A stretch of 64,000 nucleotides of DNA from Isochrysis galbana (GCA_018136815.1 CM030932.1:688081-752080), one strand, 5' to 3'. Counted from the stretch's first letter, positions 42,070 through 53,536 are shown. The notes: a model not told the origin generated them from the sequence alone. Numbers and translations: made by a program.

Positions 42070-43347
42070 TGAATCGCTTCTGGGATGTTTGGCTGTACAA
42101 GCGTCGTACTGGCGTACTCCGCACTCCGCTTACCGCTTAGGAGGGGGCAATTCTTATGGATACGTCCAATGCCAATATGCCAATGGACAATGGATGTACT
42201 ATGTACTACTTCCAACCTCTATTTAATTACTCCCCACACCACGGACGCAAAATAAGGCAACATAGCTTGGGAGGCCAATAACACAAAACACAAAAGCGGC
42301 CCTCCCGGAACCCGCCCGCCACCTGAACTGGGTCCAAGGTAGCTGTCGAAACAAGCGAGTGCTTGTTCGTGGGGCAAGTCTCGAGGGGCATAGAGCACAG
42401 TCTTGAGAAAGAGAGAGGGAGCGCGCGCGCTACATGGCGACACAAGCCACGATGACACATCACTCACAAAACCGCCCAGTCAACAAAGGGACGGACGCTC
42501 CGAAAACTTACGTAAACAGTCGCCACAATCAAGGAACAAGGAAACGGGTCCGGAGCAGAAGAATGCAGCCAACCGAAACGAAGCCACAACGAAGAGTCCC
42601 GGAGTAAACGGCGACCACCCCTCAAGAAACAATGCCCATCCTAAAGTTAAAAGACACACAAGCCATCGGATCCGTCTAGAGTATTGTTTGTGGAAATACA
42701 CTCTGGACTCTGGATCCGACAATAGCACAGTAGCACACCTGGGCCGCACCCCTGCACCCCTGCTGAAACCGAAGACGACAAAGCAACGAAGGGGGGGAGG
42801 GGGAGGGGAGGAGTGAAGGGAACAGGGGCGATGTCGGATGGAAGGCGTAAGGAACCGGCCCATAGTAGGTGTTGTGTGTTGTAGCCCGTAGCCTTCAATC
42901 TTCAGATGTGGTTTTTTAATTACTTCTCCCACATTGCTCGCGCGTGTGTGGCACTCTTCCCCGGCGCGCAGCCCCCCCCCCCCTCTGAACGTTTCTCTCT
43001 CTCGCACATAATTGCCTTTGCCTCTGCGCGCTCTGCATTGTTATTGTTAGTGTCGAGTGTCGAGTGTCGCGCGCGTTACCGTCTAAAAGTATAAAGGGGG
43101 AAATGGCGTGGCTACACGGTAGAGTCCCAGAGCCACGGGCGAGGCGTGAATATGAATATTGAAATGGGTCTTTTTATGCGTGTACTGAGTACTAATATCC
43201 CAGTAAGCGCTGTATAACTCTACGCCCACCGTAAGCTCACATACCAGCTAGCCTTCTAGGATACCCTCTCATCGAGATCACCCTACGGGTCATCTTAGGC
43301 CGCTTCACGCCGCATGTGCATTCTGACACCAATACTTTCGCCCACTA
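42070..43347. other. Intergenic, no gene seen
   Basis: Mixed sequence with short frames on both strands (for example 42403-42816), none recognised. C-run at 42970-42982. Confidence 0.35.
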
Positions 43348-44577
43348 CTAAGCGTGGCCTTGAATATCGGGCTTCTTCTCATCCCCGTCGCAGACCCTAT
43401 TGTCCACTATCGAACTATCCTGGTCCTGTGCATGAAATTTCAGCCATCGTTGATTTTCTCTTCGGCGGAGAGTGTCAAACTTTTCAGGATCGACAACTTC
43501 AAATTGCACTGGTGTTTGGGAGGCGCTGTGACATGGATGGGTGAATCGAAGCGCAACGGCCGAGAGATACAGCCCGTTGGCGCCGGATTCGCCAACAGAA
43601 TCGCCACCTGCACTTTTTCCAAATCCATACGAAGAGTCACCAACAATTGGGCAACCGAGAACCTCAGCACAATGGATACGTAGCTGATGTGTCCGACCTG
43701 TCTTGGGCCACAAATGCAGAGAGGTTAGGTGCCCGCCGCCCATACGCAACGATCGATGACGGCCGGCGACCTCATATTTCGTCCGCGCGTCGCGTCCATC
43801 AATTGGCGAATCGATGATTCCGTCTTCTTCGAGGACGCATCCTGCCACAATAGCAGAGTAGCGCTTCTCGATGGAGCGTGAGACGAAAAGCTGCTGAAGC
43901 CCTAACTGAGCAGGCTTTGTTTTAGCGACGAGCATGAGTCCCGAAGTCGGTTTGTCAAGTCGATGGACTAGGTGAGGGCGATAGAGCGCTTGAGGAGTAC
44001 CCATGGGTGGAGGCGCAAGAGCGTATGCAATCGCAGTGCGCATGCTACGTGACCCGCTCGCACCGCCCGGAGGAGGATGCGTCACGACTCCGGCTGGCTT
44101 GTAGACCACTGCAAGGTGATCATCCTGGTAGATGACATCTACAGCAAACGGCGGCATACCACGTGGGGCGTATCCAGGATTGCAGCGTACCTGCAGCGCA
44201 ATGGTGTCACCAGGCGAGACCGCCGCGGCACAGCTGGCCACCTCGCCATTGATTAGGACGAGGCGGCGGCGTACGCTTTTCCGTGCGCTTGAGAGGCTGG
44301 GGAACTGATCTGACGCAAGAAAAGCGAGCGCATCTGGCAGCCGCGTGCCTCTGGTCACGTGTGGGGGAACTCCGATCGATTTGACGATGGCAAAGTCAGC
44401 ATGGGGCTTCCTCTCTCTCTCTCTCTTCAGAGACGCGTGGGGCGGCGCTGCCTCGCCATCACGGATGAGCTGGTGCATAAGGCACCGAGAGGCCGCACGG
44501 GTCCGCGCCACGCTCAGGCCTCGCGCTGCTAGCCGGCACGGCAGGACGGCGAGACAAAGAGCAGCGAACGCCATCAT
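43348..44577 (-). CDS. RluA-family pseudouridine synthase
   Basis: Isomerises specific uridines to pseudouridine in rRNA or tRNA. Seen (409 residues, single exon, ATG 44577): an N-terminal hydrophobic/basic leader (about 1-35) that could target plastid or mitochondrion; an S4-like RNA-binding segment (about 78-128, LPDALAFLASD..SVRRRLVLINGE); and the synthase core with DDHLAVVYKPAGVV (152-165), the catalytic motif HRLDKPTSGLM (205-215, Asp208), KRYSAIV, GRTHQLRIH (294-302) and GDSSYG. The length and S4 domain fit the RluC/RluD type. CT-repeat sequence precedes the ATG in the sense strand. The position modified cannot be told. Confidence 0.92.
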   Translation of the reverse strand: MMAFAALCLAVLPCRLAARGLSVARTRAASRCLMHQLIRDGEAAPPHASLKRERERKPHADFAIVKSIGVPPHVTRGTRLPDALAFLASDQFPSLSSARKSVRRRLVLINGEVASCAAAVSPGDTIALQVRCNPGYAPRGMPPFAVDVIYQDDHLAVVYKPAGVVTHPPPGGASGSRSMRTAIAYALAPPPMGTPQALYRPHLVHRLDKPTSGLMLVAKTKPAQLGLQQLFVSRSIEKRYSAIVAGCVLEEDGIIDSPIDGRDARTKYEVAGRHRSLRMGGGHLTSLHLWPKTGRTHQLRIHCAEVLGCPIVGDSSYGFGKSAGGDSVGESGANGLYLSAVALRFTHPCHSASQTPVQFEVVDPEKFDTLRRRENQRWLKFHAQDQDSSIVDNRVCDGDEKKPDIQGHA

Positions 44578-45070
44578 CCGCCGCCTGCGATGGCAGAGAC
44601 TCAGAGAGAGAGAGACGTGGTCACATGTCTTCTCATGAAAGGATGACTCTTTCTTCTCTTCTTCTGTGCCCTACTATTAGCTATTAGTACAATTTTTCGG
44701 GTTTCGGGTTTGGTGGGCGGGCGTCATCAGTCCTCGATCGATCGAGGAAAGACGGGTGTGAATACTCTAATGAACAGAGAACAGAAGCTTTCATATCTTT
44801 ACATTGAATTTTTAACAACTTTTCATGGGTCGCGAAGCCACAAAGGGATGGGTAGGGATGGGGCTAACACTCGCTCAAGACAGGACTCCCTGACGCGGCA
44901 AGGGCAAGCGCTCTTCACTAGCTTTCTACCTACGCTAGCTGGAGCACCCCTCACTCCACACTCAAACAGTCCCGCACCCCAAGATCCAGGATCCTATGAT
45001 CCTGTATTGGTCATTGGTCATGCGGAGGCGGAGGGACCTATTGGGAGAATGGGAGGGTGAGGTGCAGCTC
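44578..45070. other. Intergenic 5' flank of the RluA gene
   Basis: GA-rich just upstream of the gene (44600-44620), otherwise unremarkable. The inverted motif GATCCAGGATCCTATGATCC lies at 44985-45004. Confidence 0.4.
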
Positions 45071-45084
45071 AAGAGAGAGGGACT

Positions 45085-45430
45085 GGGGGGGGGGGGGGGG
45101 CACGAGCCCCCCTCCTCTTTCCTCTCTTCACTCTCCCCCGTTGTGGGGGAGGAACCACCAACCTTCATAGCACATTCCTTATGGCATGCCAAGAACGGAC
45201 TGTCTTGCTGACCCACTCCCTATCCCTACTCCCTACTCCCTCCCCGGCAGGCTCGCCTGACTCGCTCGCTCTGGCCTGTCGAGGCCTGCCCATTGCTCCA
45301 ACCCCTCCTCCCCCTGGTCGACAGGCAGACAAGTGCAGCGTGGGGGCCCCTAGAGCGCGGGCGCGCGGGAGGGCCAGCGAGGGGAAGGCAGGGGAAGTTG
45401 GGCTTGACCAGACTTGCCAGCAAGTTTATT
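45085..45430 (+). mobile_element. 5'-truncated member of the hairpin retroposon family
   Basis: GGGGGGCACGAGCCCCCCTC, then CTCTCCCCCGTTGTGGGGGAGG, then GGCATGCCAAGAACGG parallel 17640-17740. The 5' hairpin is absent and the 3' end is unclear. Confidence 0.55.
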
Positions 45431-45549
45431 GGCAAGTTAGGGAAGAAATCCGGGCATGCACAAGTTGGGTCAGAACGTCGCAAGTGGAAGCAAGTTGCCT
45501 ATAAAGTACGTCTTCACATTCACGTATCCTTCCCCATTCAAACGGGGAA

Positions 45550-46029
45550 GCACGGGGAATGGAAAAACAAGGAAGAGAAGCCGAGAGGAGAGCGGCGATG
45601 CGACGGGAGGGGAACGACGGTACGACGGAAGAGCCGATTCGATCGACAGTTAGTTACAGTGGGAGAGTTAGTAGAAGTAAGGAGGGAATCTACAAGACTT
45701 CCCGTGCACTGATGAAAACAAGGGCGCGGGGATCGGCTAACCGCTGGGGGAAAACCCACGACGTCGAACACCTGCGACGAGAACGAGGACGAGTGCGGGG
45801 GAAAACGCGGCAAGGAGGGACCAAGGCGATCGCAAAGCACAAGGACCAGGCCTGGGAAGCAGGATGCACAGGCTACAAGGAGGCGCAAACAGGCAAGGAG
45901 CGAGTGACGAGTTACGAGTTACGAGTTACGAGTTACGAGTGACGCGTGACGCGTAGAACGCCTATCGAGTAAAGAACGACTAACGAGTAAAGTCAAAGGC
46001 CGCGGACGAGGTCGATCGCGAATGCGATA
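45550..46029 (-). mobile_element. Possible LTR start of gypsy family B
   Basis: On the minus strand 46029 begins TATCGCATTCGCGATCGACC, very close to the solo LTR start at 9420. Similarity fades inward. Contains (CGAGTTA)n at 45908-45940. It is abutted by TGGTCATGCTCGATCC, which resembles that LTR's end. The boundary at the low-coordinate side is unknown. Confidence 0.35.
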
Positions 46030-46774
46030 TGGTCATGCTCGATCCTTCAGGGGGGGGTGGGGGTGGGGGGTGTCTGGGGGGAGGGGGGAGATGGGGACGA
46101 CGGGTGGATCTCTACTCGGAAGGGGTGCTCAAGTGGTGTGGGGAACACACGGCCGTGCCATCCTGGCTTGGCGCGCTGCCGCACGTATCGCCTTTGCCCT
46201 TAACGCCTAATTCGGCCTCGTGTGATGAGCTTGTCTTCGCCTTGATACGGCAGCTATACGACGATTGGCTCCGGCCAGAGTTTCGATCCAAAACCACCCT
46301 TATTTCGATATCGAAATTTCGATGAGGTTGGAGCAAATTTCGAGCTTCGAAGGGTCTAATTTCGGCCTTATTTCGAATCGAAATTTGCTTAAGCGTCGCC
46401 GTGGCGGGCCCCGATGCGTTGCCGCGCGGCATGTGGCCTCGTGGACAGTGGACGAGGGTACAGATAGGATAATGAGATAGATCTCGCTAGAATAAAGACC
46501 TATATCTCTTTGATCTCGGATTCACTGATGCTCTAATGCGTGCCAATTACACCAAGACCACACGCACAAGACACACGGGCACACAAGGCCGCACAAGCAC
46601 AAGAGCACATCACAGATCACAGCTAGCGCACTTCAGCCCACGATCCGCTGATTGTATCGACTCATCAATGACACTTGCAAATGGTCGGCGAGCACATTAG
46701 CCTGTTGGTCACCATACATGACGCGGAGCATCCTCTCGCGTTGTCCGATCAGCCTGCATGGCTTACCCCCGCAG
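46030..46774. other. Intergenic, no gene seen
   Basis: G-rich stretch at 46050-46095 and an AT-rich block with repeated AAATTTCGA (46300-46395). No gene is recognised. Confidence 0.4.
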
Positions 46775-46882
46775 GTCCTCCTCCTCCTCCTCCTCCTCCT
46801 CCTCCTCCTCCTCCTCCTCCTCCTCCTCCTCCTCCTCCTCCTCCTCCTCCTCCTCCTCTTCCTCCTCCTTCTCCTCCTCCTC
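46775..46882. repeat. (TCC)n microsatellite
   Basis: About 28 uninterrupted TCC/CTC triplets (46775-46858), then interrupted ones. It ends about 45 bp before the truncated LINE frame. Confidence 0.9.
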
Positions 46883-46927
46883 GTTCTCGTCTCTTGTCGC
46901 CGGGCCATCCTCGGTCTCGGATGCTGA

Positions 46928-48783
46928 GTGGAGACCAACCACCTGCCGTCAACGGCGGAATGGAAAACGGTCTTAGACCAATGGTTCAGTCGCACCCCCC
47001 TAGGACGCGCGGCGGTCTTCGCGAAGGTCGACTTGAAGAGCCTCACGGCTAGCATTCGCGGTAATAACACGCTCCCGGCCTTTTGGAAGCATGCGCTCGA
47101 GAACTTTAGACGGATTAACTTCCATAGGGAAACGAACACACGGGAAGGAACTCTGGGCTCCCCGATATGGCACGATCTTTTCCACAAACCTCCGGCGATT
47201 CACCATTCACATAGATCGAAATGGGAGTCTCTACAGACGGTTATCGTACACAATACGATTAACCCGGACACGGGGGACATATACACTATAGAGGAATGCG
47301 CGGCTTACTTGCCGGACGGAGAACGGTGGATACGCCATAGAGGAAATTACATTTCAGTAGCCCCCTTTCTTAAGTCGTGGGAAAAGATATCCGAGTGGAC
47401 TAGATCAAGACTAGTAGGTACCACATCTGACTATATGGACCTTCTTAGTAAACAAGCGAAGCCCCCGCCTCCTCCTCCGGAGGAGCAAGAGTTAGTCCCT
47501 CAAGAAGATCCGGACGCACATGATCTAGGTGACATTCTAGTGGACAAAGATCATAACTTCTATCTGCGCCGAAGGGGCGAGTACCACAAAGTCCAACTCA
47601 ATGTTATGGGAGAGCCCCACATCCACGAGCGAATCAACCCGCAACTATTGCCCGATGAGCTATTCACCCCACTGAAGTGGGGACGAGCGTACGACGGCCC
47701 GGCGGAAACAACGTATCCGATACCTCAAGAGTACACGCTAAAAGGCACGCAAACTACGCTAGAGGATGTGAATGTCAGGGTCTTGACTAAAGCGTTCCTC
47801 GCGCTGAGGAAGACAAAAGCACAAAAATCCACACTAAGATGGGAGAAAAGGTTACCGGTCCTCTCGGGAAAGTGGAAACAAGTGTCGCAACTGTACAAAT
47901 ATAACTTTTTAACACCTAGGGACTCCTATCTACATTTTAAACATATTCTACATAGGAGAATAGCTACGGCGAACCGTTTTGCCGACGATCCGACGTGCCG
48001 CTTTTGTGGCATAGCCCCCGAAAGTTCCACTCACTTGGCCTCATGTATCGCGACGGAGCCCGTCTTTGAATTCATAGAAGGACTTTTAGGGATTTGCCTT
48101 AAGCCGGGATCCGAAATACCCCAACGTCTTTTCTGCTATCAGGTGGACAGACCGCACCCCTCCTCAGGATACTTAGGTATCTTGGCGTGGAGGTATATTC
48201 TAACTGACTTCTATAACATCCAGTATGGCAACGCGGACGGCAGGTCCGTCAGGTCGATCTTAAGAGCGATCCTCACGAGATATCACCTGTTAGTAACGGC
48301 GAAAGTCGGTTTCTTTCAGAGGCTAAAAAAACAACGGGAGAATATGGGGTTACACGCCCCGAGCAACAAACACATTAAGAAAATGATAAGCCCGCTGTAC
48401 ACGGTGGACAAGGATTTCAACATAGGAGCGTCGGAGGACCTCTTGCAAGCGGCAAGGGGGCTAGACCTACGACACATCACCTAAAGCAGCTAAATCTCTG
48501 GGTAGGAATCACAGCAGTTATTAAAGAAGGAATCTAAAGTACTTAAGGGAGAAATCAAAGCTAACACCGAAAGCAAAGGACGAGCCACAGTCTCCCGCCC
48601 CCTTCTCTCCAACTCCTGGCCGAAGCAGCGCGCGCGGCCTCCCCGGAACCAGCTTCTCCGCTAATGAGGGAACTGGGGAAGGGGGAGGGGGTTTTTAGGG
48701 GTTAAGGTTGGGTAGTAGGGAGGTACACTAGCACACTGCCTCACGCCGCACACGTAGCGGGGTTTTTTAAGAAGATTTTTTTT
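46928..48783 (+). mobile_element. 5'-truncated LINE with sense 3' tail
   Basis: A long frame (46928-48484, about 518 codons, no ATG at its start) covers the part of the ORF2 protein after the RT. Near residues 340-390 it has HFKHILHRRIATANRF followed by CRFCG..STHLASC, a zf-RVT-like knuckle. The 3' untranslated region (48485-48783) ends AAGAAGA plus eight T. The tail is repeated at 53810-54073. The RT catalytic domain and ORF1 are absent, as is usual for truncated LINEs. Confidence 0.8.
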
Positions 48784-48977
48784 ACTGAATACTCGTAGTC
48801 TATTTATAGCGGGGTGACACCCTAGACGGTTCGCTCGCTCTACCTCTCTAGCTTCTTCCCCTCTCCGCCTCTCGCCCTTCCCGTCGGCCTCCCCCCGCCA
48901 ACTCTCCCTCAGCTCCCTCTCCTCTCCCTCCTCTCCCTCTCTTCCTCTCCTACTCACCCCTCCCTCCTCGCGGCGTG

Positions 48978-49815
48978 ATGTCGTCGCCCGAGCCGGTGTT
49001 CGAGTCGGAGCACCGCAGCTCGGGGCATAGTGAGGAGCTTGCTGCTCTGGCTGATGTGCACCAGCTCGCAGAGCAGGCAGGCGAGATCGAGGCAGATGTG
49101 GAGAAATTCCTTGACGAATCGCTAATCAGTGACATCAATTCAGCAGCGGAGGCCGAGGAGTTAGAGGCGTCGCTCATAGAGCGAAGGGAACAGCGCGCTG
49201 CCAGGGCGAGGGTCAGCGAGCGAGCCGCGGAGCTTCTCACAGCAGAGCTGGTGAGAGCAAGAGGCAAGCGGGATAAGGGCTGGCCGGGGTAAGGGATGGG
49301 TAGCCTCTGTACTCTGATTGCGCTGACGGCCGGTGCCTACTTGACCCTCTTAAAGGCGAAAGAACGGCACGAGGCTGAGCTCCGCCAGTTGAAGGAGGCT
49401 GTCAACACCACTAAGGAAGCGCGGCCTCCCACACCGGCCGGATCCGGTGCCAAGGCGGCCGGAGCTGCCGCGGGAGCGATCACAGCTGCTGGAATCGGAG
49501 GACGAATCGGCACAAAGCCGTACGTGGCCGACCTGAGCAACTTCGTTAGTGCGTGATCCTTAAGCCCTCCCAATCTTGAGATGACATGCTTGAGCCTGTG
49601 CCCGCTTTGCCCTTGGCCCACGCATCCTGTCAACCGCACGGCCAACCCGCCTCATAGTGTTCTCTTGCCTGCCCTATCCATTAGGTCAGTCAGAGGCCTC
49701 GGCGAACGCCAGCAGACTGCGCGACGAGAATGAGCTCCTCAGAAAATGTGTGAAGGGGGCGGGGGCAAAGCCGGGCGCTTTCTTAGAGTACCTAAAGATG
49801 AAGGGAGAAATTTGA
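48978..49815 (+). CDS. Unrecognised coiled-coil protein, three exons
   Basis: I do not recognise a family. Seen: exons 48978-49250, 49356-49544 and 49690-49815 join in phase to 195 residues (donors GTGAGA, GTTAGT; acceptors TTAAAG, GGTCAG). Exon 1 is highly charged and helical (EELAALADVHQLAEQAGEIE), exon 2 continues the helix (KERHEAELRQLKEAV) and then has an Ala/Gly-rich stretch (AKAAGAAAGAITAAGIGG). Exon 3 has RLRDENELLRK and ends FLEYLKMKGEI. The start follows a pyrimidine-rich leader (48840-48965) and lies 195 bp after a LINE tail. It could be a small adaptor or membrane-associated protein, but this is not established. Confidence 0.55.
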
Positions 49816-50567
49816 TGTTGGAGAAGGAGAGACCCCTATGGGATAGAGGAGTCTTTGCACCTTTCACTTTTATGCCTTTGAACAGAATTCTCCGGTTCCG
49901 GCTATTCCACGCCTTCTTTCCTTAGGCACTTGCATTTCTCCCTCCGCTCGCCCTCGGCACGTGCCTACATTCATTTGCTATGTGTCACGTTGTGTACGTT
50001 TGGTAGTCCTTGTGTTCGGTGCTTAGTGTGTGTTATCAGTGTCTCTCAACCTCCCGTTTTGTGTACCTCTTTCTTCTTCCTCATCTGCCACACCAAATAG
50101 AATGGTCATTGATGGACGCTTGCCCCACGGTAATTGGCGATCGCTAGTAGTGTTGTGGTGGTCAACATTTGCAACGCAGCATTTCCACCCCCCTCGTGAG
50201 GCGCTGGAGTTTCTCTGCTGCTTACATAGGAGGGTGACACCCGGTGACACCCGGAAATGATATTTCAGGGGTTGCAGGTGTCGTCCCGCGTGAGCGAATC
50301 TTGTTATCGGGTCAGTTGATGAGCCTCTGTGCCGCCTTGATTGTCATGGAGTTGAAACGGTTTCCGGGAAGGGCCAAAAGAGTTCCGAAGCGGCTCGAAG
50401 CGCCGGGGGAAGCCCCTTCCTAGGCGTCTCCCCCCCCGGCGGCTCGCTACTGGCTATTGTTGTTTCGTCCCGTCGGTCGGGTTTTCTCTTTGGCGGTGCC
50501 CCCCCCCCCCCCCCCCCCCGCTCCCACCTCCTCTCCGTCTCTCTCTCTCTTCTCCCTCCTATGCTAA
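49816..50567. other. Intergenic, no gene seen
   Basis: 3' flank of the coiled-coil gene. Holds a run of about 21 C at 50499-50519. No recognisable gene. Confidence 0.4.
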
Positions 50568-50760
50568 AAACTATTGTTATAGTTTCAGCGATGGAGCGCG
50601 CGCCGACGCGCCGACCGCTCCCACCTCCCTGCCCCCCGCCGCCACGACGCCCCACCGGGGCCGCCCCAAGCCGCCGGAGCCAAAGCGCTCGCAGGCCGCC
50701 CCTCTGACCGACAGCGATGTTGACATGATCCTCCCGCCCTCACCTAGTCTAGTAGGGCAA
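50568..50760 (+). mobile_element. 5' end of LINE-like element (variant hairpin plus ORF1 start)
   Basis: AAACTAT-TGTT-ATAGTTT (50568-50585) is a perfect stem-loop with a different sequence from the AACTAAGT form. It is followed by CAGCG and an ATG (50591) opening a MERAPT frame. The frame breaks within about 40 codons, although an alternate frame reads PPEPKRSQA-like codons. Confidence 0.5.
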
Positions 50761-50866
50761 CCCGACGGGTAGCACTACAGATCTTATGAGATACGAGAGA
50801 GGGATAGTCGAGCCAAGTCCGAGCGAAGGAGAAGTCACAGTCTCCCGCCCCCTTCACTCTGACGAA

Positions 50867-50942
50867 TTGGGATGGCCTATAGGGCCTGAGGGCAATGAGG
50901 AAGGAGGCAGACCGGCGGCAGGCGCGGCGGAGGCCGCCGAGG
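50867..50942 (-). mobile_element. Gypsy LTR terminal fragment
   Basis: Starts TGACGAATTGGGATGGCC and matches 28066-28140 with one difference, then switches to the gag-like ORF sequence. Confidence 0.7.
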
Positions 50943-50952
50943 AATTGAGAAG

Positions 50953-52455
50953 TCAACGAAGCATATGGCGGCGGCCTCGCCTATTCCCTAACGGCGATTG
51001 CGGCCGAGGACGACGAGACGACGAAGGTAGGCGCGGTGGGCGTCGGGGATCTCCGGCTCGCCCTCGCAAAGGAAGCGGATGAACGGCTGACAGTAATACG
51101 GCGAATGGGCGCCATCGCCTGTCGCCTGTCCCGTATCGCCAATTATCGGGATGGTCGGAACGAGCCGTATCGTGATCGGGAGGAGCGGGGCGGAAGGCAC
51201 AATAGGCACAGCCGGTGGCTGTGGTCCATACACCGCCCTCAGACGTAGGGCGCTGCGTGCGGGGCACCTTCATAGACGCGTCGGTCGGACGGGCCCTGGC
51301 GAATGAAGCAGCCAGGTCAGCGTGCCCACAGTAGCGTGACATCGGGTCGAAATCTACCTTAGCATTACGCCAAGATTCCAAATCCCATTTGGCGCCTTCG
51401 GGATGGCCGAGGTTGTCCGAAGGCGGCGCGCAGCGGCGGCTCTTTTGCGATGGCGGTGTGTCGAGAGGTGGGAGTCCCCCCTCCAACTTGGGAGGCGGCT
51501 CCCTGGTGTGGTCGGTGCGTCCCTGGTGGGACCGATCTCCATTGCGATTATTTCGAGTATCGGAGCCGCGGCTGCTTCCGGAGTTAGCGGCCGACGGTTT
51601 GTCGCTTTTGTCCGGAGCCGGCTTCGACGAACCCAGGCGATCCTTGACCATCCGGACGACGTCGTCGATGTGGGCGATTGTGAGCGGACCGTCCGCCTGT
51701 TTGCTGCTCCGCAAAGCCTCCGCACGTGCCTGCTCCGCTGGAGCTAGCACCATGCGCGCAATCGAGATGCAGGACAACGAGTAGTGTGGCGCGTCCCCTG
51801 CGGCAACTGCCTCAATACCACGCTTCCACGCTTTGAGGAACTCGAACGAGTTCTCCGCTCCCCGTGCGCGGTCGCTTTCGTCGGCCTTGACGCAGGCGTC
51901 GAATCTCTCGTTGATTTCGTGCGTGAAGGCAGGGAACTTGAAGACGTTAGCGGCCGTCACCGTTGGGTCGTTCATCTTGCGAACAAAGGCGTCGGTCACG
52001 GGAGTGGCCAGAGTCACTAAGTCCTCACCCTCCGAGCGCGTGGTGCAACGGTCCCATTCCGCGGACGCAGTCTCTTTGGCGAACCCCTTCGCTCCAGCAG
52101 CGAATGACTGGTCGCACTTAGCGATCAGCACATCAGCATGCAGGCACGGGTTAGCGCAAAGGACCGAGTCCCTAACCGCATCGAGAACATAGGCCATGAT
52201 GCGAAAGTGGCCCTTCTTTGGATCGCGAGCGGCGAGGAGAAGGCCATTGAGAGCGTCCTGCCAGTCCACGCCCGAGGTGAGTGAGCCCTCGAGTGCGCGG
52301 ATCAGCTGCATGCGGAATCCATCCCAGGACGCTGCCGCCTTATTCGGATCGGTAGAGCGTAGGTCGGCGGGAAAGCGTAGCGACTGCAGACTTTCGAGGC
52401 TAGACTTAGCATCGCGAGTTCCGCCCTTGGTGCGGACGAACGTGCGAGCGCGCAC
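50953..52455 (-). pseudogene. Gag-like ORF of a retrotransposon
   Basis: About 500 codons starting at a GTG (the real start probably lies upstream or across an intron). The helical N-terminal half (LRFPADLRSTDPNKAAASWD, then VKADESDRARG..FEFLKAWKRG) is followed by a basic/acidic linker (SSRGSDTRNNRNGDRSHQGR). A Cys/His motif comes next (CGHADLAAS, later CAYC). This order matches gag proteins. No protease or RT follows, and its 3' side is fused to an LTR end. Whether it belongs to the methyltransferase-bearing family, which lacks gag here, is unknown. Confidence 0.6.
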
Positions 52456-52664
52456 CCATTTCGTAAGAGTGCGAGAGTGCGAGTCGTATAGATAATGCGG
52501 GCATGCCAGGACTCACCAGAGGGGACCTCACGGGCCGCCATCACCTGTTATTCGAGTGGGGCATTAGCGGATTCGGAATAGGCTTTGCCGTGGCGCCCAT
52601 AGTGGCGTAGCCACTGCTCAAGAATGCCCGGCTCGTCAGACAGCGCTGGGTCCGCGGGATCAAG

Positions 52665-53340
52665 ATGGATCGTCGAAAACGGGCGCGCAGCGCGCCCGGC
52701 ATCAGTTCGAAGTCGGGCTCTCAGGGCCTCCCTCGGAAACGTCAAACGTCGAATGGGCTCCACGGATGGCTGATTTCTACGAGATTTCGGCGCGCGGCCC
52801 GCCCGATTGGCGTGACTGTGTGGGTGGCCCCTGTGTATTTGGTGTCTGGAGGGCCCCCTCATCAAGATGGATCGTCGAAAACGCGCGCGCAGCGCGCCCG
52901 GCATCAGTTCGAAGTCGGGCTCTCTGAGCCTCCCTCGGAGACGTCACACGTCGAATGGGCTCCACGGATGGCTGATTTCTACGAGATTTCGGCGCGCGGC
53001 CCGCCCGATTGGCGTGACTGTGTGGGTGGCCCCTGTGTATTTGATGTCTGGCGGGTCCCCCCATCAAGATGGATCGTCGAAAACGCGCGCGCAGCGCGTC
53101 CGGCATCAGTTCGAAGTCGGGCTCTCAAGGCCTCCCTCGGAGACGTCAAACGTCGAATGGGCTCCACGGATGGCTGATTTCTACGAGATTTCGGCGCGCG
53201 GCCCGCCCGATTGGCGTGACTGTGTGGGTGGCCCCTGTGCATTTGGTGTCTGGCGGGCCCCCCCATCTGGATGGATCGTCGAAAACGGGCACGCACCGCG
53301 CCCGGTCTCGATTTCAAGTTCAGCTTTTCGGCCCTTTGCG
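52665..53340. repeat. Tandem repeat, three 202-bp units plus a partial one
   Basis: Units begin ATGGATCGTCGAAAACG at 52665, 52867, 53069 and 53271 (partial, diverging after about 60 bp). They are over 90% identical. 202 is not a multiple of three, so no continuous protein is maintained. Confidence 0.9.
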
Positions 53341-53516
53341 ACTTTAGCGTCTTTTGTTAGTATTTGGTTACGTTTTGTTGTTGGGGCCCAAGGGGGGGGT
53401 CTTGGTCCTAATGGGCCCCGGATATGTGCTTGTTGGGTGTATCGGGAACTTTCTACCGAAAAGAATCCTCAAATTTTCTCAACCCTGAGATGGTCATTTT
53501 CTTACCCCTAATAAAA

Positions 53517-53536
53517 AACCCTGTTTGACCGCCCTA
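53517..53536 (-). mobile_element. DNA-transposon end, TAGGGCGGTCAAACAGG type
   Basis: AACCCTGTTTGACCGCCCTA, inverted relative to 26512. It is followed by a TCCGTTA direct duplication and then LINE sequence. Confidence 0.45.

Noticed and set aside
46633-47187. Poly-Arg / poly-Pro / poly-Ser frames over the TCC repeat
   Set aside because: Microsatellite translations without other coding support.
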